DNA of 64,000 bases, from the NCBI GenBank assembly GCA_004173475.1, contig SEBU01000002.1:589103-653102 (forward strand), in the 5' to 3' direction. Both the position numbers and the translations under genes were made by a program. Origin of the DNA: Gammaproteobacteria bacterium. GTDB taxonomy: Bacteria > Pseudomonadota > Gammaproteobacteria > Pseudomonadales > Cellvibrionaceae. How positions within the stretch are numbered: the first letter of the stretch is position 1; each line of letters starts with the position of its first letter. The notes below the pieces were generated by a model. The model was not told the origin of the DNA and did not search any database. It saw only the letters and a program-made list of their open reading frames with translations. Positions 1 to 9,857 of the stretch are shown here, piece after piece.

Positions 1-247
1 GATGGCGCCTTTATCCGGCCTTGAAAATCATGCGCTTGCTCCGCTCTGGCATAAGATTGGAAATACGATTTTTCGTATAGGTGGCGACTTCTACAATTTT
101 GAAGGCGTTTATTTTTACAAGGAAAAATTTAATCCTAAATGGCAACCCGTATATCTGGCTGCGCCACCCGGTTTACAAACTGCATCAGCTTTACTCGCTG
201 CAACCACGCTTATTTCAGGTGGCGTAACGGGTATATTCTCCAAATAA
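1..247 (+). CDS. C-terminal end of MprF-like phosphatidylglycerol lysyltransferase (partial)
   Basis: The reading frame is open at the left edge, so only the last 81 or so residues are present. The visible piece (FYNFEGVYFYKEKF, then PKWQPVYLAAP) resembles the end of the DUF2156 synthase domain of MprF/LpiA. Proteins of that family transfer lysine from Lys-tRNA to phosphatidylglycerol at the inner membrane, which lowers surface negative charge. The next gene is an AcvB/VirJ homologue, a family that hydrolyses lysyl-phosphatidylglycerol and often sits beside lpiA/mprF, which supports the call. The catalytic core lies outside the window, so the assignment rests on the tail motif and the neighbour. 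Confidence 0.6.
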   Translation, partial: MAPLSGLENHALAPLWHKIGNTIFRIGGDFYNFEGVYFYKEKFNPKWQPVYLAAPPGLQTASALLAATTLISGGVTGIFSK

Positions 248-274
248 TTTAACGAAACAGAGTTTTTTTACAGT

Positions 275-1747
275 ATGACCTCTTTATTAAAGAATAAATT
301 TTTCATTCTTATACTGATTATATGTTTGGGTATTATCAATTTGATTTTTATGCTGCTGCGCTCTCCAAATGCAGAGAATGCCGAACATATAACAGTTAGC
401 GCACTTAACCTTGATAAAAAAGAAAACATTCAAATAGCTCACGCGGCTAACCCGGAGAAAGGTTTGCTGCTACTCATAGTAGACAAAGACAAGGCCACGG
501 TTAATGAAGATTACGCAAAAAAATTTGCGTCACTTAGTTATTATGTAGCGATTTTTGACGTTAAATCTTTACTTAATTCGCCAGCCAATGAAACAACTCG
601 GTGTTTAGACCTCGCCGAAAAGTTGACCACCTTAGGTACTCAATTACAGGCTCATTTAAAACTAGACACAACCGACTTACCCATTCTGGTTGGCGTTGAG
701 AGCGGTGCATCGGTTGTTTACGCCGCGCTGGCGCAAGCTGAAAAACAGAAATTTCATGCTGCGGTAGGTATCAATTTTTCTTCACAACTCCAGTCACACT
801 CACCGCTTTGTTCGCAGGAAAATTTCACAAACCCTGCACAGGGAAATACTCCATCATTCACACCTGTAAAACGGTTGCCCACCAGCTTTTATGTATTCCA
901 GGATGAAAAATCTCCGAGCATCGCTAGTAAAGAGTTTGCGGATAAAATAGGAAATCTGAAACTAACTCGTGAAGAAGACAGCGAGCATGCGCTTTCCGAA
1001 GCTATTCAAATTTTGCAATGGCTGGATCCTCGTCTCGCTGATCAAATTTCATCGGACGCAAGTGATAGCGACTTGCCCGTCATTGAGGTTCCTTCTACTG
1101 ACGTCACATCTATTACACAATCTACTGATAAAACAACAGATGAGACGTCGGCTAATGAATATAATTCTGAGACCTTGGCAGTTCTAATTACCGGCGATGG
1201 TGGTTGGGCGGCGATTGATAAAAATATCGCAAGGATTCTCGCTGAAAAAGGGATAGCGACTGTGGGTTTTGACGCGCTCAGTTACTTTTGGAAGGCGCGA
1301 ACTCCAGAAGAAACCACAACTGATGTGGAATCAGTTATCACCCAGTATCTTGAAAAGTGGAATAAAAAACGTGTGATTCTCATCGGGTATTCCTTCGGTG
1401 CTGATGTTCTACCTTTTATAACGAACAATTTAACCGACGACAGCAAGAAACGACTCGCGCTAGTAGCCTTGTTGGGCATGGGAAAAACAGCTGCGTTTGA
1501 ATTCCGGTTATCAAGCTGGATGAACGCTGATAAAGATTCCTCACGCTTACCATTGTTACCTGAAATTGAGAAAATGAAATGGGCTAATAGCATCTGCATT
1601 TACGGTGTGGATGACCCTGCCGCGAATTGTGTACCCATCGCTGGACTCGGCGTTCGCCCCATCAGTATGACTGGCGATCACCATTTTGATGAAAAATATG
1701 AAGAACTTGTCCAACATATAATTGAAAATATAAAACAAAATCCCTAA
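275..1747 (+). CDS. AcvB/VirJ-like periplasmic serine hydrolase
   Basis: This 490-residue protein has an N-terminal hydrophobic segment (about residues 8-28) that should act as a signal sequence or anchor for the periplasm. The second half is a typical VirJ domain. It has GDGGW near residue 307 at the oxyanion region, GYSFGADVLP carrying the probable nucleophilic serine, and GDHHFD near the end with the probable catalytic histidine. Its length fits the two-domain AcvB type rather than the shorter VirJ. In Agrobacterium AcvB is a lysyl-phosphatidylglycerol hydrolase encoded beside lpiA. The partial gene 27 bases upstream looks like that synthase, so the pair probably makes and trims aminoacylated lipid. 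No strong ribosome binding site is visible before the ATG. Confidence 0.78.
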   Translation: MTSLLKNKFFILILIICLGIINLIFMLLRSPNAENAEHITVSALNLDKKENIQIAHAANPEKGLLLLIVDKDKATVNEDYAKKFASLSYYVAIFDVKSLLNSPANETTRCLDLAEKLTTLGTQLQAHLKLDTTDLPILVGVESGASVVYAALAQAEKQKFHAAVGINFSSQLQSHSPLCSQENFTNPAQGNTPSFTPVKRLPTSFYVFQDEKSPSIASKEFADKIGNLKLTREEDSEHALSEAIQILQWLDPRLADQISSDASDSDLPVIEVPSTDVTSITQSTDKTTDETSANEYNSETLAVLITGDGGWAAIDKNIARILAEKGIATVGFDALSYFWKARTPEETTTDVESVITQYLEKWNKKRVILIGYSFGADVLPFITNNLTDDSKKRLALVALLGMGKTAAFEFRLSSWMNADKDSSRLPLLPEIEKMKWANSICIYGVDDPAANCVPIAGLGVRPISMTGDHHFDEKYEELVQHIIENIKQNP

Positions 1748-1935
1748 ATCTTGGAGACTATGCTGAGTATTTTATCCAGCTTCCGAATGTAGCAAATTAA
1801 AGATAAAAATTTTGGCAGAACGCAAAAGTTATTTGGATGAATCGATGTCGTGTCACTGAAAATTTCCCAGCGATAGTTTGTGAGGGTCTTAAAGCTTTGA
1901 TGAAAGCTCGCAACATTCACGAGCCGCGAGTAAAT

Positions 1936-4611
1936 TTATTTTACCGAAACCTCTTCAATCGGAATCGAAAAGAAAAACACCGTGCCTTTGTTAATTTCGG
2001 TGGTGTAATCAAGAGTGCCGCCCATGCGTTCGACAATAACTCGCGAAATGCTTAGGCCTAGACCAGTTCCATCGCGCTTGCGGGTGTCGGAGCTGTCGGC
2101 TTGAGCAAATTTCTGGAAAATCTTACTGCGGAACTCTTCTGGAATGCCTGCGCCTTCGTCTTCAACATAAAACGTAATTTGATCGCCATCCACTTTCGCA
2201 TACACAGTGACGACACCATCCATTTGCGAGAACTTAATCGCGTTGGAGATAAGGTTAGACATGACTTGTAAAAAGCGATCCGGATCAACCAACAGCGTAA
2301 TTTTTAAATTGCTAATCTCGCTATTATTTAATGCCAGGTGTACACCATATTTAACAGCGTAACCGGTGTTTTGTTCAATTGACTGACGCATAAGCTCATT
2401 GGCATCACAATCTGTAATATCGAGTTGAAGTTTTCCAAACTCAAGCTTTTCAATATCCAAAATATCATTTACCAATCGTCCTAAACGCTCAGCATTATTT
2501 TTTGCAATGACGAGTAAATCCAGCGCCTTTATAGGCAGGTTTGGAACGGCGCCGCCTACGAGCAACCCTAGTGCTCCCGTTATTGATGTTAAAGGCGTTC
2601 GCAGTTCATGGCTCACGGTAGATACAAATTCATCTTTCAATTTGTCCACTTTTTTCCGTGCGGTAACATCGTGAATAAGGCAGGTGTAAATGCGACGATC
2701 GGGCAAGTCAACGCCACTAACACCAATTTCCAACGGGAGTTTGGTTTTGTCACTGCAGATCCCAGTAGTCTCTCTCGCTTTCCACACGGAAGAATTTATG
2801 GTTTGGTTATAGTCACCTTCGGGTGTGAACAGCAAATCGTGTAAAAGTGGAATGATGGAAATGGAATTTAGACCGAGCAATTCATTTTCGCGCATTTTAA
2901 AAAGCCGGCACGCAGCAGGATTCGCACGCTCAATTTCTCCGATTTGATTGATGATAATAATTGCTTCCACCGCGCCATTTAAAATTGATTCAAGCTCAAG
3001 CGTGCGACGCTCCACCAGCGAAGCAACGTACTGCGCCCTACCAGTGAAAAGCAAAAGGAAACCACCAAGAAAACTGCAAAATAGTAAACCGCCAACCAAA
3101 ACATACCAGGATGTTGCACTTAACTGTTTGTCGATAAATTTTTCAGTGGGAAGAATACTCAACAATAAATCACGACCGGCTATTTTTTTCCGAACTTGTA
3201 TCATATGAGAACGTGACAAGGAGGAAGCTTCGTTGAATCCCTCGCTATAAACATCCTGTACATTTTCCTCATCGGTAATATCTTGCAAACGTATAACAAA
3301 ATTTTCTTTTGGAAATTTTTCGTGCAGCACTTCTATCTGCGTACCGACTTTAACAATAGCGGTAACGTAGCCACGCAACAACTGGTCACGCAGATCACGA
3401 GTTTTAGGTGCATCCAGTGTTTTGTAAACCGGCATATAAATGACATAGCTCAACTCCGTGCTTTTAGCCTGTACCAAGTGCAAGGGTGCAGTCATTGATG
3501 GAAGTCCGGTGCTGTTGCTGTAAAGCAACGCCTGGTGACGAACTTCATCGGAAAGAATATCGAAACCTTGAGCGCTACCATTTTTAGCGTAAGGTTCTAC
3601 GTAAGTAACCACAACATAACGCTCACGGTGTGGTGCAGTTACCAATTGGTGATTAGGGCCGTACTCCTTAATGGAAAAATTTTTGTAGCCTTCGTCTATC
3701 ATATTTTTTTCAAAAACGCTGCGGTCTGTGTGCCCAACATTTTGATTCCAGCTCAGTACACTAATGCCATTTGTCGCCGCAAGGAGTTCAGCAGTAAACA
3801 ATCTGAAATCTTCAGGTGTTACCTCTTCAGACGCAACAAAAAGCCCTTTTAATGGTGTTAACACAGCGATGTGTTTTGCCAATCCGGAAAATAGAGTTTC
3901 CGAAAGTTCGTTTGCGCTACTTTGCACACTTCGTTGAATTTTTTGTTCTTCGCTTTGGCTCGTGTTGATAAAAATAACAACAATTAATGCACAACTTATC
4001 AGGAGCGGAATGCCAACCGTTTTGGAGCGATCCCGCCACAATTTCCGCGGAACCGCAAATAGAATAAATACGAAAGGTGTGGCTATGAGAACGCCTATAG
4101 TATCGCCCGTCCACCAAGTGACCCAACTGTAAATTATGTGTGATAAAGGAATAACGCCGTTGAGACATAGTGCTCCAACGCCGATAGTTGCACTCACTAT
4201 GCTTGCAACAGGCCCGCCGAAAAGAAAGAAGAAAAAAATACTCCACTCATCCATAAGCGCGTTGGGGAAACCAACGAATTTTCTAATTAAACTTGCGCCA
4301 ACCCAAGCCGCTAGTGAGCTCCCCAACGCAATTTCAGAAGCTGTAAAAAACATAGCCATTTCAAAATGACCAACACCCATGATCGCAATGCTGACATTGA
4401 GAATGACCGAGCCGATAAAGACACCCAATAAAAGTGAATTTCCCCAAAGCAATACTGCGGCTAGCGAAACACCTAATGGCGGGAAAATGGCGGTGGCAAA
4501 GCCTGGCGGAATGGCAAGCAACAATGCCAAACGCCCTGCGACAAAATATGCCAGGGCCAATAGCAAGATACGACTTAATAGTAAGATTTTCGAAACTAAT
4601 GCCAGGGGCAT
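1936..4611 (-). CDS. MASE1-CHASE-PAS sensor histidine kinase
   Basis: This 891-residue membrane kinase begins with a MASE1-type region of about eight helices (residues 1-210). A CHASE-like extracytoplasmic sensor follows (about 225-480), then another helix near 510 and a PAS domain (about 540-650). The HisKA domain has the H-box VSHELRTPLTS with the phospho-accepting His near 668. The HATPase domain has an N-box (NLISNAIKFS near 790), DEGAGIP and GTGLGLSIS. There is no receiver domain and no adjacent response regulator, so it is an orphan kinase whose partner must lie elsewhere. It sits downstream of a flagellin gene but is separated by a terminator, so a link with motility is only positional. 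Its ligand cannot be read from the sequence. Confidence 0.88.
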   Translation of the reverse strand: MPLALVSKILLLSRILLLALAYFVAGRLALLLAIPPGFATAIFPPLGVSLAAVLLWGNSLLLGVFIGSVILNVSIAIMGVGHFEMAMFFTASEIALGSSLAAWVGASLIRKFVGFPNALMDEWSIFFFFLFGGPVASIVSATIGVGALCLNGVIPLSHIIYSWVTWWTGDTIGVLIATPFVFILFAVPRKLWRDRSKTVGIPLLISCALIVVIFINTSQSEEQKIQRSVQSSANELSETLFSGLAKHIAVLTPLKGLFVASEEVTPEDFRLFTAELLAATNGISVLSWNQNVGHTDRSVFEKNMIDEGYKNFSIKEYGPNHQLVTAPHRERYVVVTYVEPYAKNGSAQGFDILSDEVRHQALLYSNSTGLPSMTAPLHLVQAKSTELSYVIYMPVYKTLDAPKTRDLRDQLLRGYVTAIVKVGTQIEVLHEKFPKENFVIRLQDITDEENVQDVYSEGFNEASSLSRSHMIQVRKKIAGRDLLLSILPTEKFIDKQLSATSWYVLVGGLLFCSFLGGFLLLFTGRAQYVASLVERRTLELESILNGAVEAIIIINQIGEIERANPAACRLFKMRENELLGLNSISIIPLLHDLLFTPEGDYNQTINSSVWKARETTGICSDKTKLPLEIGVSGVDLPDRRIYTCLIHDVTARKKVDKLKDEFVSTVSHELRTPLTSITGALGLLVGGAVPNLPIKALDLLVIAKNNAERLGRLVNDILDIEKLEFGKLQLDITDCDANELMRQSIEQNTGYAVKYGVHLALNNSEISNLKITLLVDPDRFLQVMSNLISNAIKFSQMDGVVTVYAKVDGDQITFYVEDEGAGIPEEFRSKIFQKFAQADSSDTRKRDGTGLGLSISRVIVERMGGTLDYTTEINKGTVFFFSIPIEEVSVK

Positions 4612-4709
4612 AATGCATCTCAGAGATGAATTTTATCCTCTAAGCCTAGCTTAAAATAGGCGCGGCGCTAAATACCTTAAAGTCTTGATTCAGACTTATA
4701 AAATATAGA

Positions 4710-4746
4710 TAAAAAAAAGCCGCTCGGATATCAGCGGCTTTTTTTA
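4710..4746 (-). terminator. Rho-independent terminator after flagellin gene
   Basis: An eight-base perfect stem (AAGCCGCT at 4717-4724 with AGCGGCTT at 4733-4740) encloses an eight-base loop. It has an A-run on its left and a T-run on its right, so it can work in both directions. On the minus strand it lies about 25 bases past the flagellin stop codon. Confidence 0.85.
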
Positions 4747-4765
4747 TTTCTGAACCTACCAGAAC

Positions 4766-6820
4766 TTATTTGAGCAAGGACAATACTTGTTGTGGGCGCG
4801 CATTGGATTGCGCCAACATTGCCGTTGCTGCCTGTTGCAGTACTTGCGCACGACTCATAGCAGCGGTTTCGGCGGCGAAATCTGCATCTACAATACGTGA
4901 CCGTGATGCTGATGTTTTTTCCGAAACGTTAGCCAGGTTGTTGACGGTGAACTCAAGTCGGTTGTTGATCGCACCCAACTGTGAACGAACATCGTTAATG
5001 GTGGTTAATGCATTATCGATAACAGCAATTGCTTTGGCTGCTTTGGCTTGCGTGTCAATCGAAATCGATTTAATTGCTGTTCCAAAAGAACCTTCAGCCG
5101 TTGCGTTGGTTTCAAGTAACCCAACCTCAGCCGCTAATGCATTTGGTCCCAGCTTCACGCTCACAGGCGAGCCGTTTGAACTTACTAATTTAATACCGCC
5201 ATCAACTGTGTCACCCGATACGACCGTCGCTGATGTTGTGCTGTTGGAGGCCTGCAATGTAGCAATGTTGGTACCGTCACCCAAACCAGTCGCCACCGCA
5301 CCCGCTGCACCGTCAGAGAAACTGATTGAGGAAACGTTGCCTTCCAGCACCACGCGTGTTCCTAACAAACTGGCATGAACACCGGTTTGGTTAGTTAAAG
5401 CATTAAACGTGTCTACCACGTCCGCAATATTAGTAGCTGCCAATAAACTGACTGACACACCATTCATTTCAAACGTAGTCGCTAATGCAGTGACATCGAC
5501 GCCGTTAAAATCTAGAGTTGCAGACGAGAACGATTGCGCGGTTACACCCGTATCGCCTTGCTTTGCATTAATCGCATTAATTTTACCGGCCAAACTATCG
5601 GTGTTTTTGTTATCAATAACCACACCATTAATAGTCACATCACCCACATTCCAGCCAGTGTTAGCGCTAATACCTACACCGTTAACTTGGCCTGCGGTTG
5701 TATTTTCTCTAAAGCCCAGCGCAGCAAGTTGCGCGAGATTACCGGTAGCACCGCGAGTAATTGTGATTGGATCATCGTGTTCAGCTTTCAATACGAGCTT
5801 AGCAGTCGTAGTAGTACCGTTCAATGACGTACCGGACGCGTTCGCCAAGTCAGCAATTGCAATTGACGCAACATTATTCGCAGTAATACTCAGCTTTCCA
5901 TTTTCGCTGATAGTGGCATCAATTAATCCACCACCTTGATCATTCAACTTATCAGCAAGTTCTTTCAAGGTTTGCGTATTTGCTACTTGAACTGTGGTGG
6001 TAGTTCCATCCAACTTATTGATAGTCACAGTAAACACATCACCAGCATCCAACACACCCGTGCCAGAATCAGCTGATTCCGCTTGTGCGAGAGTAGATGC
6101 ATCCACACCCAGAACGTTTTTGTTGATTAGATCCAACAAATCCTGAGCGGTGTCAGTAGCACCGTTAAAAGATTCATCACTTTTAACCAACGACTGACCG
6201 TTAATTAAAATATTGTTTTCTGCAAGCACTCCAACGTTCGGTGCAGCACCGGTAGTGAAGCGTGCCAGGGTCATTGGTGAACCTAACATGTCTACACTCA
6301 AGCTGCCCATACCTAGCGTTTTAGCGTCCATCGCTGGAATTTTCATCGTGATGGTTTGGCCTGCATCAGCACCCACTTGCAAATCAACTTTGCCAAGTGA
6401 ACCGTCTAAAAGTTTTTGGCCGTTAAAGGAAGTCGATTTTCCGATACGATCTAGCTCTGATATAAGCTGTTGAACTTCAGCGTCCAATGTTTTGCGATCA
6501 GAATCTGAATAAATACCGTTCGCGGATTGAATAGAAAGTTCGCGGATACGTTGCAGAATGTTGGTGGTTTCTGCTAACGCACCTTCCGCTGTTTGAATCA
6601 GCGATACGCCGTCGTTGGCGTTACGAATCGCTTGATCAAGGCCGCGAATTTGCGAAGTCATGCGGTTGGAAATTGCCAAACCGGCAGCATCGTCTTTTGC
6701 TGAGTTGATGCGTTGGCCCGATGACAAACGTTCGGTTGCTTTATCTAAGGCGCCACCAGAATTCATCAATTGACGCTGAGAGTTCAGAGACGCAACGTTG
6801 GTGTTAATAACTAAAGACAT
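4766..6820 (-). CDS. fliC: Flagellin (sigma54-type promoter copy)
   Basis: This 684-residue flagellin polymerises into the flagellar filament. The conserved D0/D1 N-terminus ([18 protein letters not shown], then [20 protein letters not shown]) and C-terminus ([16 protein letters not shown] to QVLSLLK) are intact. The middle, about residues 180-590, is a long Ala/Thr/Asn-rich variable region. It contains motifs like the flagellin hook IN type (for example [16 protein letters not shown]). The start is supported by GGAG placed eight bases upstream. It is about 200 residues longer than E. coli FliC. It is a diverged paralogue of the flagellin two genes upstream, with which it shares the whole domain plan. 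A GG-N10-GC promoter lies 160 bases upstream of the start. Confidence 0.95.
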   Translation of the reverse strand: MSLVINTNVASLNSQRQLMNSGGALDKATERLSSGQRINSAKDDAAGLAISNRMTSQIRGLDQAIRNANDGVSLIQTAEGALAETTNILQRIRELSIQSANGIYSDSDRKTLDAEVQQLISELDRIGKSTSFNGQKLLDGSLGKVDLQVGADAGQTITMKIPAMDAKTLGMGSLSVDMLGSPMTLARFTTGAAPNVGVLAENNILINGQSLVKSDESFNGATDTAQDLLDLINKNVLGVDASTLAQAESADSGTGVLDAGDVFTVTINKLDGTTTTVQVANTQTLKELADKLNDQGGGLIDATISENGKLSITANNVASIAIADLANASGTSLNGTTTTAKLVLKAEHDDPITITRGATGNLAQLAALGFRENTTAGQVNGVGISANTGWNVGDVTINGVVIDNKNTDSLAGKINAINAKQGDTGVTAQSFSSATLDFNGVDVTALATTFEMNGVSVSLLAATNIADVVDTFNALTNQTGVHASLLGTRVVLEGNVSSISFSDGAAGAVATGLGDGTNIATLQASNSTTSATVVSGDTVDGGIKLVSSNGSPVSVKLGPNALAAEVGLLETNATAEGSFGTAIKSISIDTQAKAAKAIAVIDNALTTINDVRSQLGAINNRLEFTVNNLANVSEKTSASRSRIVDADFAAETAAMSRAQVLQQAATAMLAQSNARPQQVLSLLK

Positions 6821-6980
6821 GATATATCTCCTAAAGATTTTTCCTGCTCGGAGTCTTCACTCTTTGCGACAAGTCATTTGATGAAGCCTGCACAGAACTT
6901 CAAAACTTCATGGCAAACCCTGCAACAATCAATTCAACTTGGGCGTCAGGATTTTGTTACTACTTTGCCTAAATGAGGTT

Positions 6981-6998
6981 TTGCACAGACTGTGCCAA
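6981..6998 (-). promoter_or_regulatory. Sigma54 (-24/-12) promoter for the first flagellin
   Basis: Read on the minus strand this is TTGGCACAGTCTGTGCAA. The GG and GC dinucleotides are separated by exactly ten bases and TGGCA is intact. The -12 element is GTGCA instead of the ideal TTGCA. It points at the flagellin gene, leaving a leader of roughly 150 bases. No sigma28 element was seen in the same interval. Confidence 0.65.
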
Positions 6999-7056
6999 AA
7001 ACAATCAAATACATTGCAACGAAAAATTCTTTCGGGATTTCCACATCAAAAAAAAT

Positions 7057-7090
7057 AAAAAAAGGGCTAGCCGAAGCTAACCCTTTTTTT
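7057..7090 (-). terminator. Rho-independent terminator after flaG
   Basis: An eleven-base stem (7061-7071 with 7076-7086) has one G-U wobble on the minus strand and a stable TTCG tetraloop on that strand. A run of T follows in the minus direction. It lies about 45 bases beyond the flaG stop codon and separates flaG from the next flagellin promoter. Confidence 0.85.
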
Positions 7091-7133
7091 TAAAACACTT
7101 ACTTTTCTAACTAAAAAACTACCTTAAACAGCT

Positions 7134-7511
7134 CTAGGCTTGCGCGCTGAATAAATGCAAAGAACCTTCAGAATCCGTGCTGCGCGCGAGTTTCAAGAAG
7201 GTTTCATCCGGAATTTGGCGAATCACTTGTTGTGTAGAACGATCCAACACTTTTACAACTGTCGCGCCTGCATCACGGTCGTAACTAAAATGTAAATCGC
7301 GTTGGGTAGATTGAATAAATTTATTCATATCGGCCACTGCGGCTTCAACATTTTCTTGCATTACTTTTAAATCCTGGCGCTGAACTTTTGCCGCTTCCGA
7401 TGGATGTGGCAAGGTATTGCCGCTTACGGTCTCTTTACCAGCGGCAACATTTCCTGAAACCGCCGATTTTATCGGAGTTGGAGCTGCTGCTGGTTGGTTA
7501 ATACTGTTCAT
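7134..7511 (-). CDS. flaG: FlaG family flagellar protein
   Basis: This 125-residue protein matches the FlaG family. It has a disordered N-terminus rich in Ala and Pro, then the conserved core LHFSYDRDAGATVVKVLD followed by QVIRQIPDETFLKLA. FlaG proteins are small soluble factors that influence filament length and are usually encoded next to flagellin and fliD. Here the gene sits 59 bases downstream of one flagellin and upstream of another, and it is closed by a strong terminator. It is probably co-transcribed with the upstream flagellin. It ends with a short tail (HLFSAQA) beyond the conserved core. Confidence 0.9.
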   Translation of the reverse strand: MNSINQPAAAPTPIKSAVSGNVAAGKETVSGNTLPHPSEAAKVQRQDLKVMQENVEAAVADMNKFIQSTQRDLHFSYDRDAGATVVKVLDRSTQQVIRQIPDETFLKLARSTDSEGSLHLFSAQA

Positions 7512-7570
7512 AATCTCGCCCTCATGAAATTATCGCCGGGGAAAAACTCCACCGGCGATTCCTAATCAAA

Positions 7571-9631
7571 TTATCTCAAGAGTGACAACACGTTTTGTGG
7601 ACGTTGATTTGCTTGAGCCAACATTGCGGTTGCGGCTTGTTGCAATACGGTTGCACGACTCAGGCTAGCAGTTTCAGAAGCAAAGTCAGCATCCATGATA
7701 CGTGAACGAGCTGCTGTGGTTTTCTCTGAAATACTTGACAGGTTAGATACGGTGAAGTCCAGGCGGTTGTTTACAGCACCGAGGCTAGCACGTGTATCGT
7801 TGATAGTTGTCAAAGCATTGTCGATTACTTTAATGGCTTTTTGAGCGTTAGCTTGCGTGTCAATGCTCACAGAAGCAATCGCAGCACCGAAGGAACCACT
7901 GGCCAATGAGTTGGAATCAATCAAACCTGATTTAGTGGCGGCAGCAGTGTCTTTGTGTGAAACACTGATTGGGTTACCACTCTCGCTCGTAAGTTTGATA
8001 CCACCATTTGCAATTGTCACAGCACCCGCAGCAATAGTAGTTGAGGTTGTAGTATCTGTACCAGCTTCAGCCCATTTAGCCACTGCAGAGTTACCATCTG
8101 CCAGTGCGGTAGCTGCGTCGGTAGCACCTGTTGCATCCATACCTAAAGAAATTTGTGCGACATTACCTTCTAATAGGATGCGAGTTCCTGAAACAGTGGC
8201 AGTGACACCAGTTTTATCAGTTACAGCGTTAAAGTTAGCTGCTACTGCACTTAAATCTGTAGGGTTAGCAGCGATAGTTACATCAACACCGTTAAGACCA
8301 AAAGTACCACCTGCCAAAGTTGTTACTTGAACAGGACTAAAATCCAGAACTGCTGATGAGAATGCTGATGCTTTTACGCCAGTTTGGTCAGAAACGGCAT
8401 TAATTGCTTTTACCTTATCTGCCAAGCCGCCGCTGTTACTTACACCAACCGCAACACCATTAATTTTCAAATCCCCGACAGCAAAAGCGACTGCGTCTAC
8501 TTTAGTGCCTTCGATAGTGCCAGCCGTGTTATTTTCTTTAAAGCCGAGTTTACCAAGTTGTTCAATAGTACCGCTTGCTCCGCGAGCAACAGTTACTGGA
8601 TCACCATTGTCCGCTTTCAATACTAATTTAGCCAAACCTTCAGTAGCACTAGTAATACCTGTACCACCTGCGGCTGCCGCATCAGTTACAGTAATACTAG
8701 TCACGTTTTCTGCTGTAATACTCAACTTACCTTCATCACTGATAGTGGCGCTTATTTTACCAAGTCCACCAGCGTTAAGTTTTTCAGCCAATTCTTTTAA
8801 ACTGCTGGTGTTATTCACAGAAATAGAAGTTGTTTGACCGTCTAAACCAACAACATCCACCTTAAAGGTTTGTGCTGAGGTCACGATACCTGTACCTACG
8901 GTACTTGATTTAACTTCTGCAACCGTAGAGGCAGTTACTCCGTTGACATTTTTGTTGATCTTCTCAATTAACTTTTCCATCTTATCAGTACCACCAGTCC
9001 AGGTTTCACCGGCAGCCATGATGGATTGACCATTAATTAAAACATCACCTTCTTTGAATTTCGTTGTACCAGCAATAACTGTGGTTGCCGCACCCATCAA
9101 ATCAACGCTGGTTGAGCCCATACCCAGAGTTTTTGCATCTGTTGCGGCAATTTTGAAGCTGATAGTTTGGTTAGCTTCAGCACCTACTTGCAAACTTACA
9201 TTGCCCAACTTACCGTCCAACAAATTTTGGCCGTTGAATGAAGTTGATTTAGCGATACGATCCAATTCAGCTACAAGTTGTTTGCTTTCAGCGTTCAGTG
9301 TTGCACGGTCGCTGTTGCTGTAAATACCGTTCGAAGATTGAACCGCTAGTTCACGCATACGTTGCAGAATGTTAGTGGTTTCTGCCAAAGCACCTTCAGC
9401 GGTTTGAATAAGAGACACACCGTCGTTTGCGTTACGAACTGCTTGGTCAAGACCACGAACTTGCGAAGTCATACGGTTTGCAATTGCCAAACCTGCTGCG
9501 TCGTCTTTTGCTGAGTTTACGCGCATACCTGAAGACAAACGCTCAGTAGAACGGTCAAGAGTTGCACCTGATGACATCAATTGACGTTGAGCATTCAATG
9601 ACGCGGTGTTTGTGTTGATAATTAAAGCCAT
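7571..9631 (-). CDS. fliC: Flagellin (sigma28-type promoter copy)
   Basis: This second flagellin has 686 residues from the ATG preceded by GGAG (MALIINTNTASLNAQRQL). The open frame extends 17 codons further upstream, but that stretch does not look like flagellin. The conserved ends are present ([39 protein letters not shown] to NVLSLLR). The middle holds IN-type modules similar in order to those of the neighbouring flagellin, so the two arose by duplication. The C-terminal D0 helix is almost identical between the copies and the centres have drifted. A sigma28-like promoter lies about 100 bases upstream. This would make it a late-class gene, unlike the neighbouring copy with a sigma54-type promoter. 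Confidence 0.95.
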   Translation of the reverse strand: MALIINTNTASLNAQRQLMSSGATLDRSTERLSSGMRVNSAKDDAAGLAIANRMTSQVRGLDQAVRNANDGVSLIQTAEGALAETTNILQRMRELAVQSSNGIYSNSDRATLNAESKQLVAELDRIAKSTSFNGQNLLDGKLGNVSLQVGAEANQTISFKIAATDAKTLGMGSTSVDLMGAATTVIAGTTKFKEGDVLINGQSIMAAGETWTGGTDKMEKLIEKINKNVNGVTASTVAEVKSSTVGTGIVTSAQTFKVDVVGLDGQTTSISVNNTSSLKELAEKLNAGGLGKISATISDEGKLSITAENVTSITVTDAAAAGGTGITSATEGLAKLVLKADNGDPVTVARGASGTIEQLGKLGFKENNTAGTIEGTKVDAVAFAVGDLKINGVAVGVSNSGGLADKVKAINAVSDQTGVKASAFSSAVLDFSPVQVTTLAGGTFGLNGVDVTIAANPTDLSAVAANFNAVTDKTGVTATVSGTRILLEGNVAQISLGMDATGATDAATALADGNSAVAKWAEAGTDTTTSTTIAAGAVTIANGGIKLTSESGNPISVSHKDTAAATKSGLIDSNSLASGSFGAAIASVSIDTQANAQKAIKVIDNALTTINDTRASLGAVNNRLDFTVSNLSSISEKTTAARSRIMDADFASETASLSRATVLQQAATAMLAQANQRPQNVLSLLR

Positions 9632-9731
9632 GATGAATCTCCTAAAGGTGATTTTATGTCTACAGGTAAAACGCTGTAGCAAGTCGTTTGGTGAAGCCTG
9701 AAACAGTCTGCTATCAGCACTTCTGTTAAGG

Positions 9732-9758
9732 TTATCGCCCGACTTATCACTTGCTTGA
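9732..9758 (-). promoter_or_regulatory. Sigma28 (FliA) promoter for the second flagellin
   Basis: On the minus strand TCAA is followed after 15 bases by GGCGATAA. This compares with the FliA consensus TAAA-N15-GCCGATAA, with one mismatch in each box. It lies about 100 bases upstream of the flagellin start and points toward it. Confidence 0.6.
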
Positions 9759-9857
9759 GGAGATTTTTATATAAAACTTAAATCATTTATTGCGGAATTC
9801 GACATTAAGTAGTGCGGTTTGTTATAAAAACATCGAATTTAAAAAACTTTCGTCAAT

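Noticed and set aside
4770..9323. Long plus-strand open frames opposite both flagellins (up to 202 codons)
   Set aside because: They lie antisense to strongly conserved flagellin coding sequence, their products are low-complexity Ala/Val/Pro-rich, and none has a ribosome binding site or family match.
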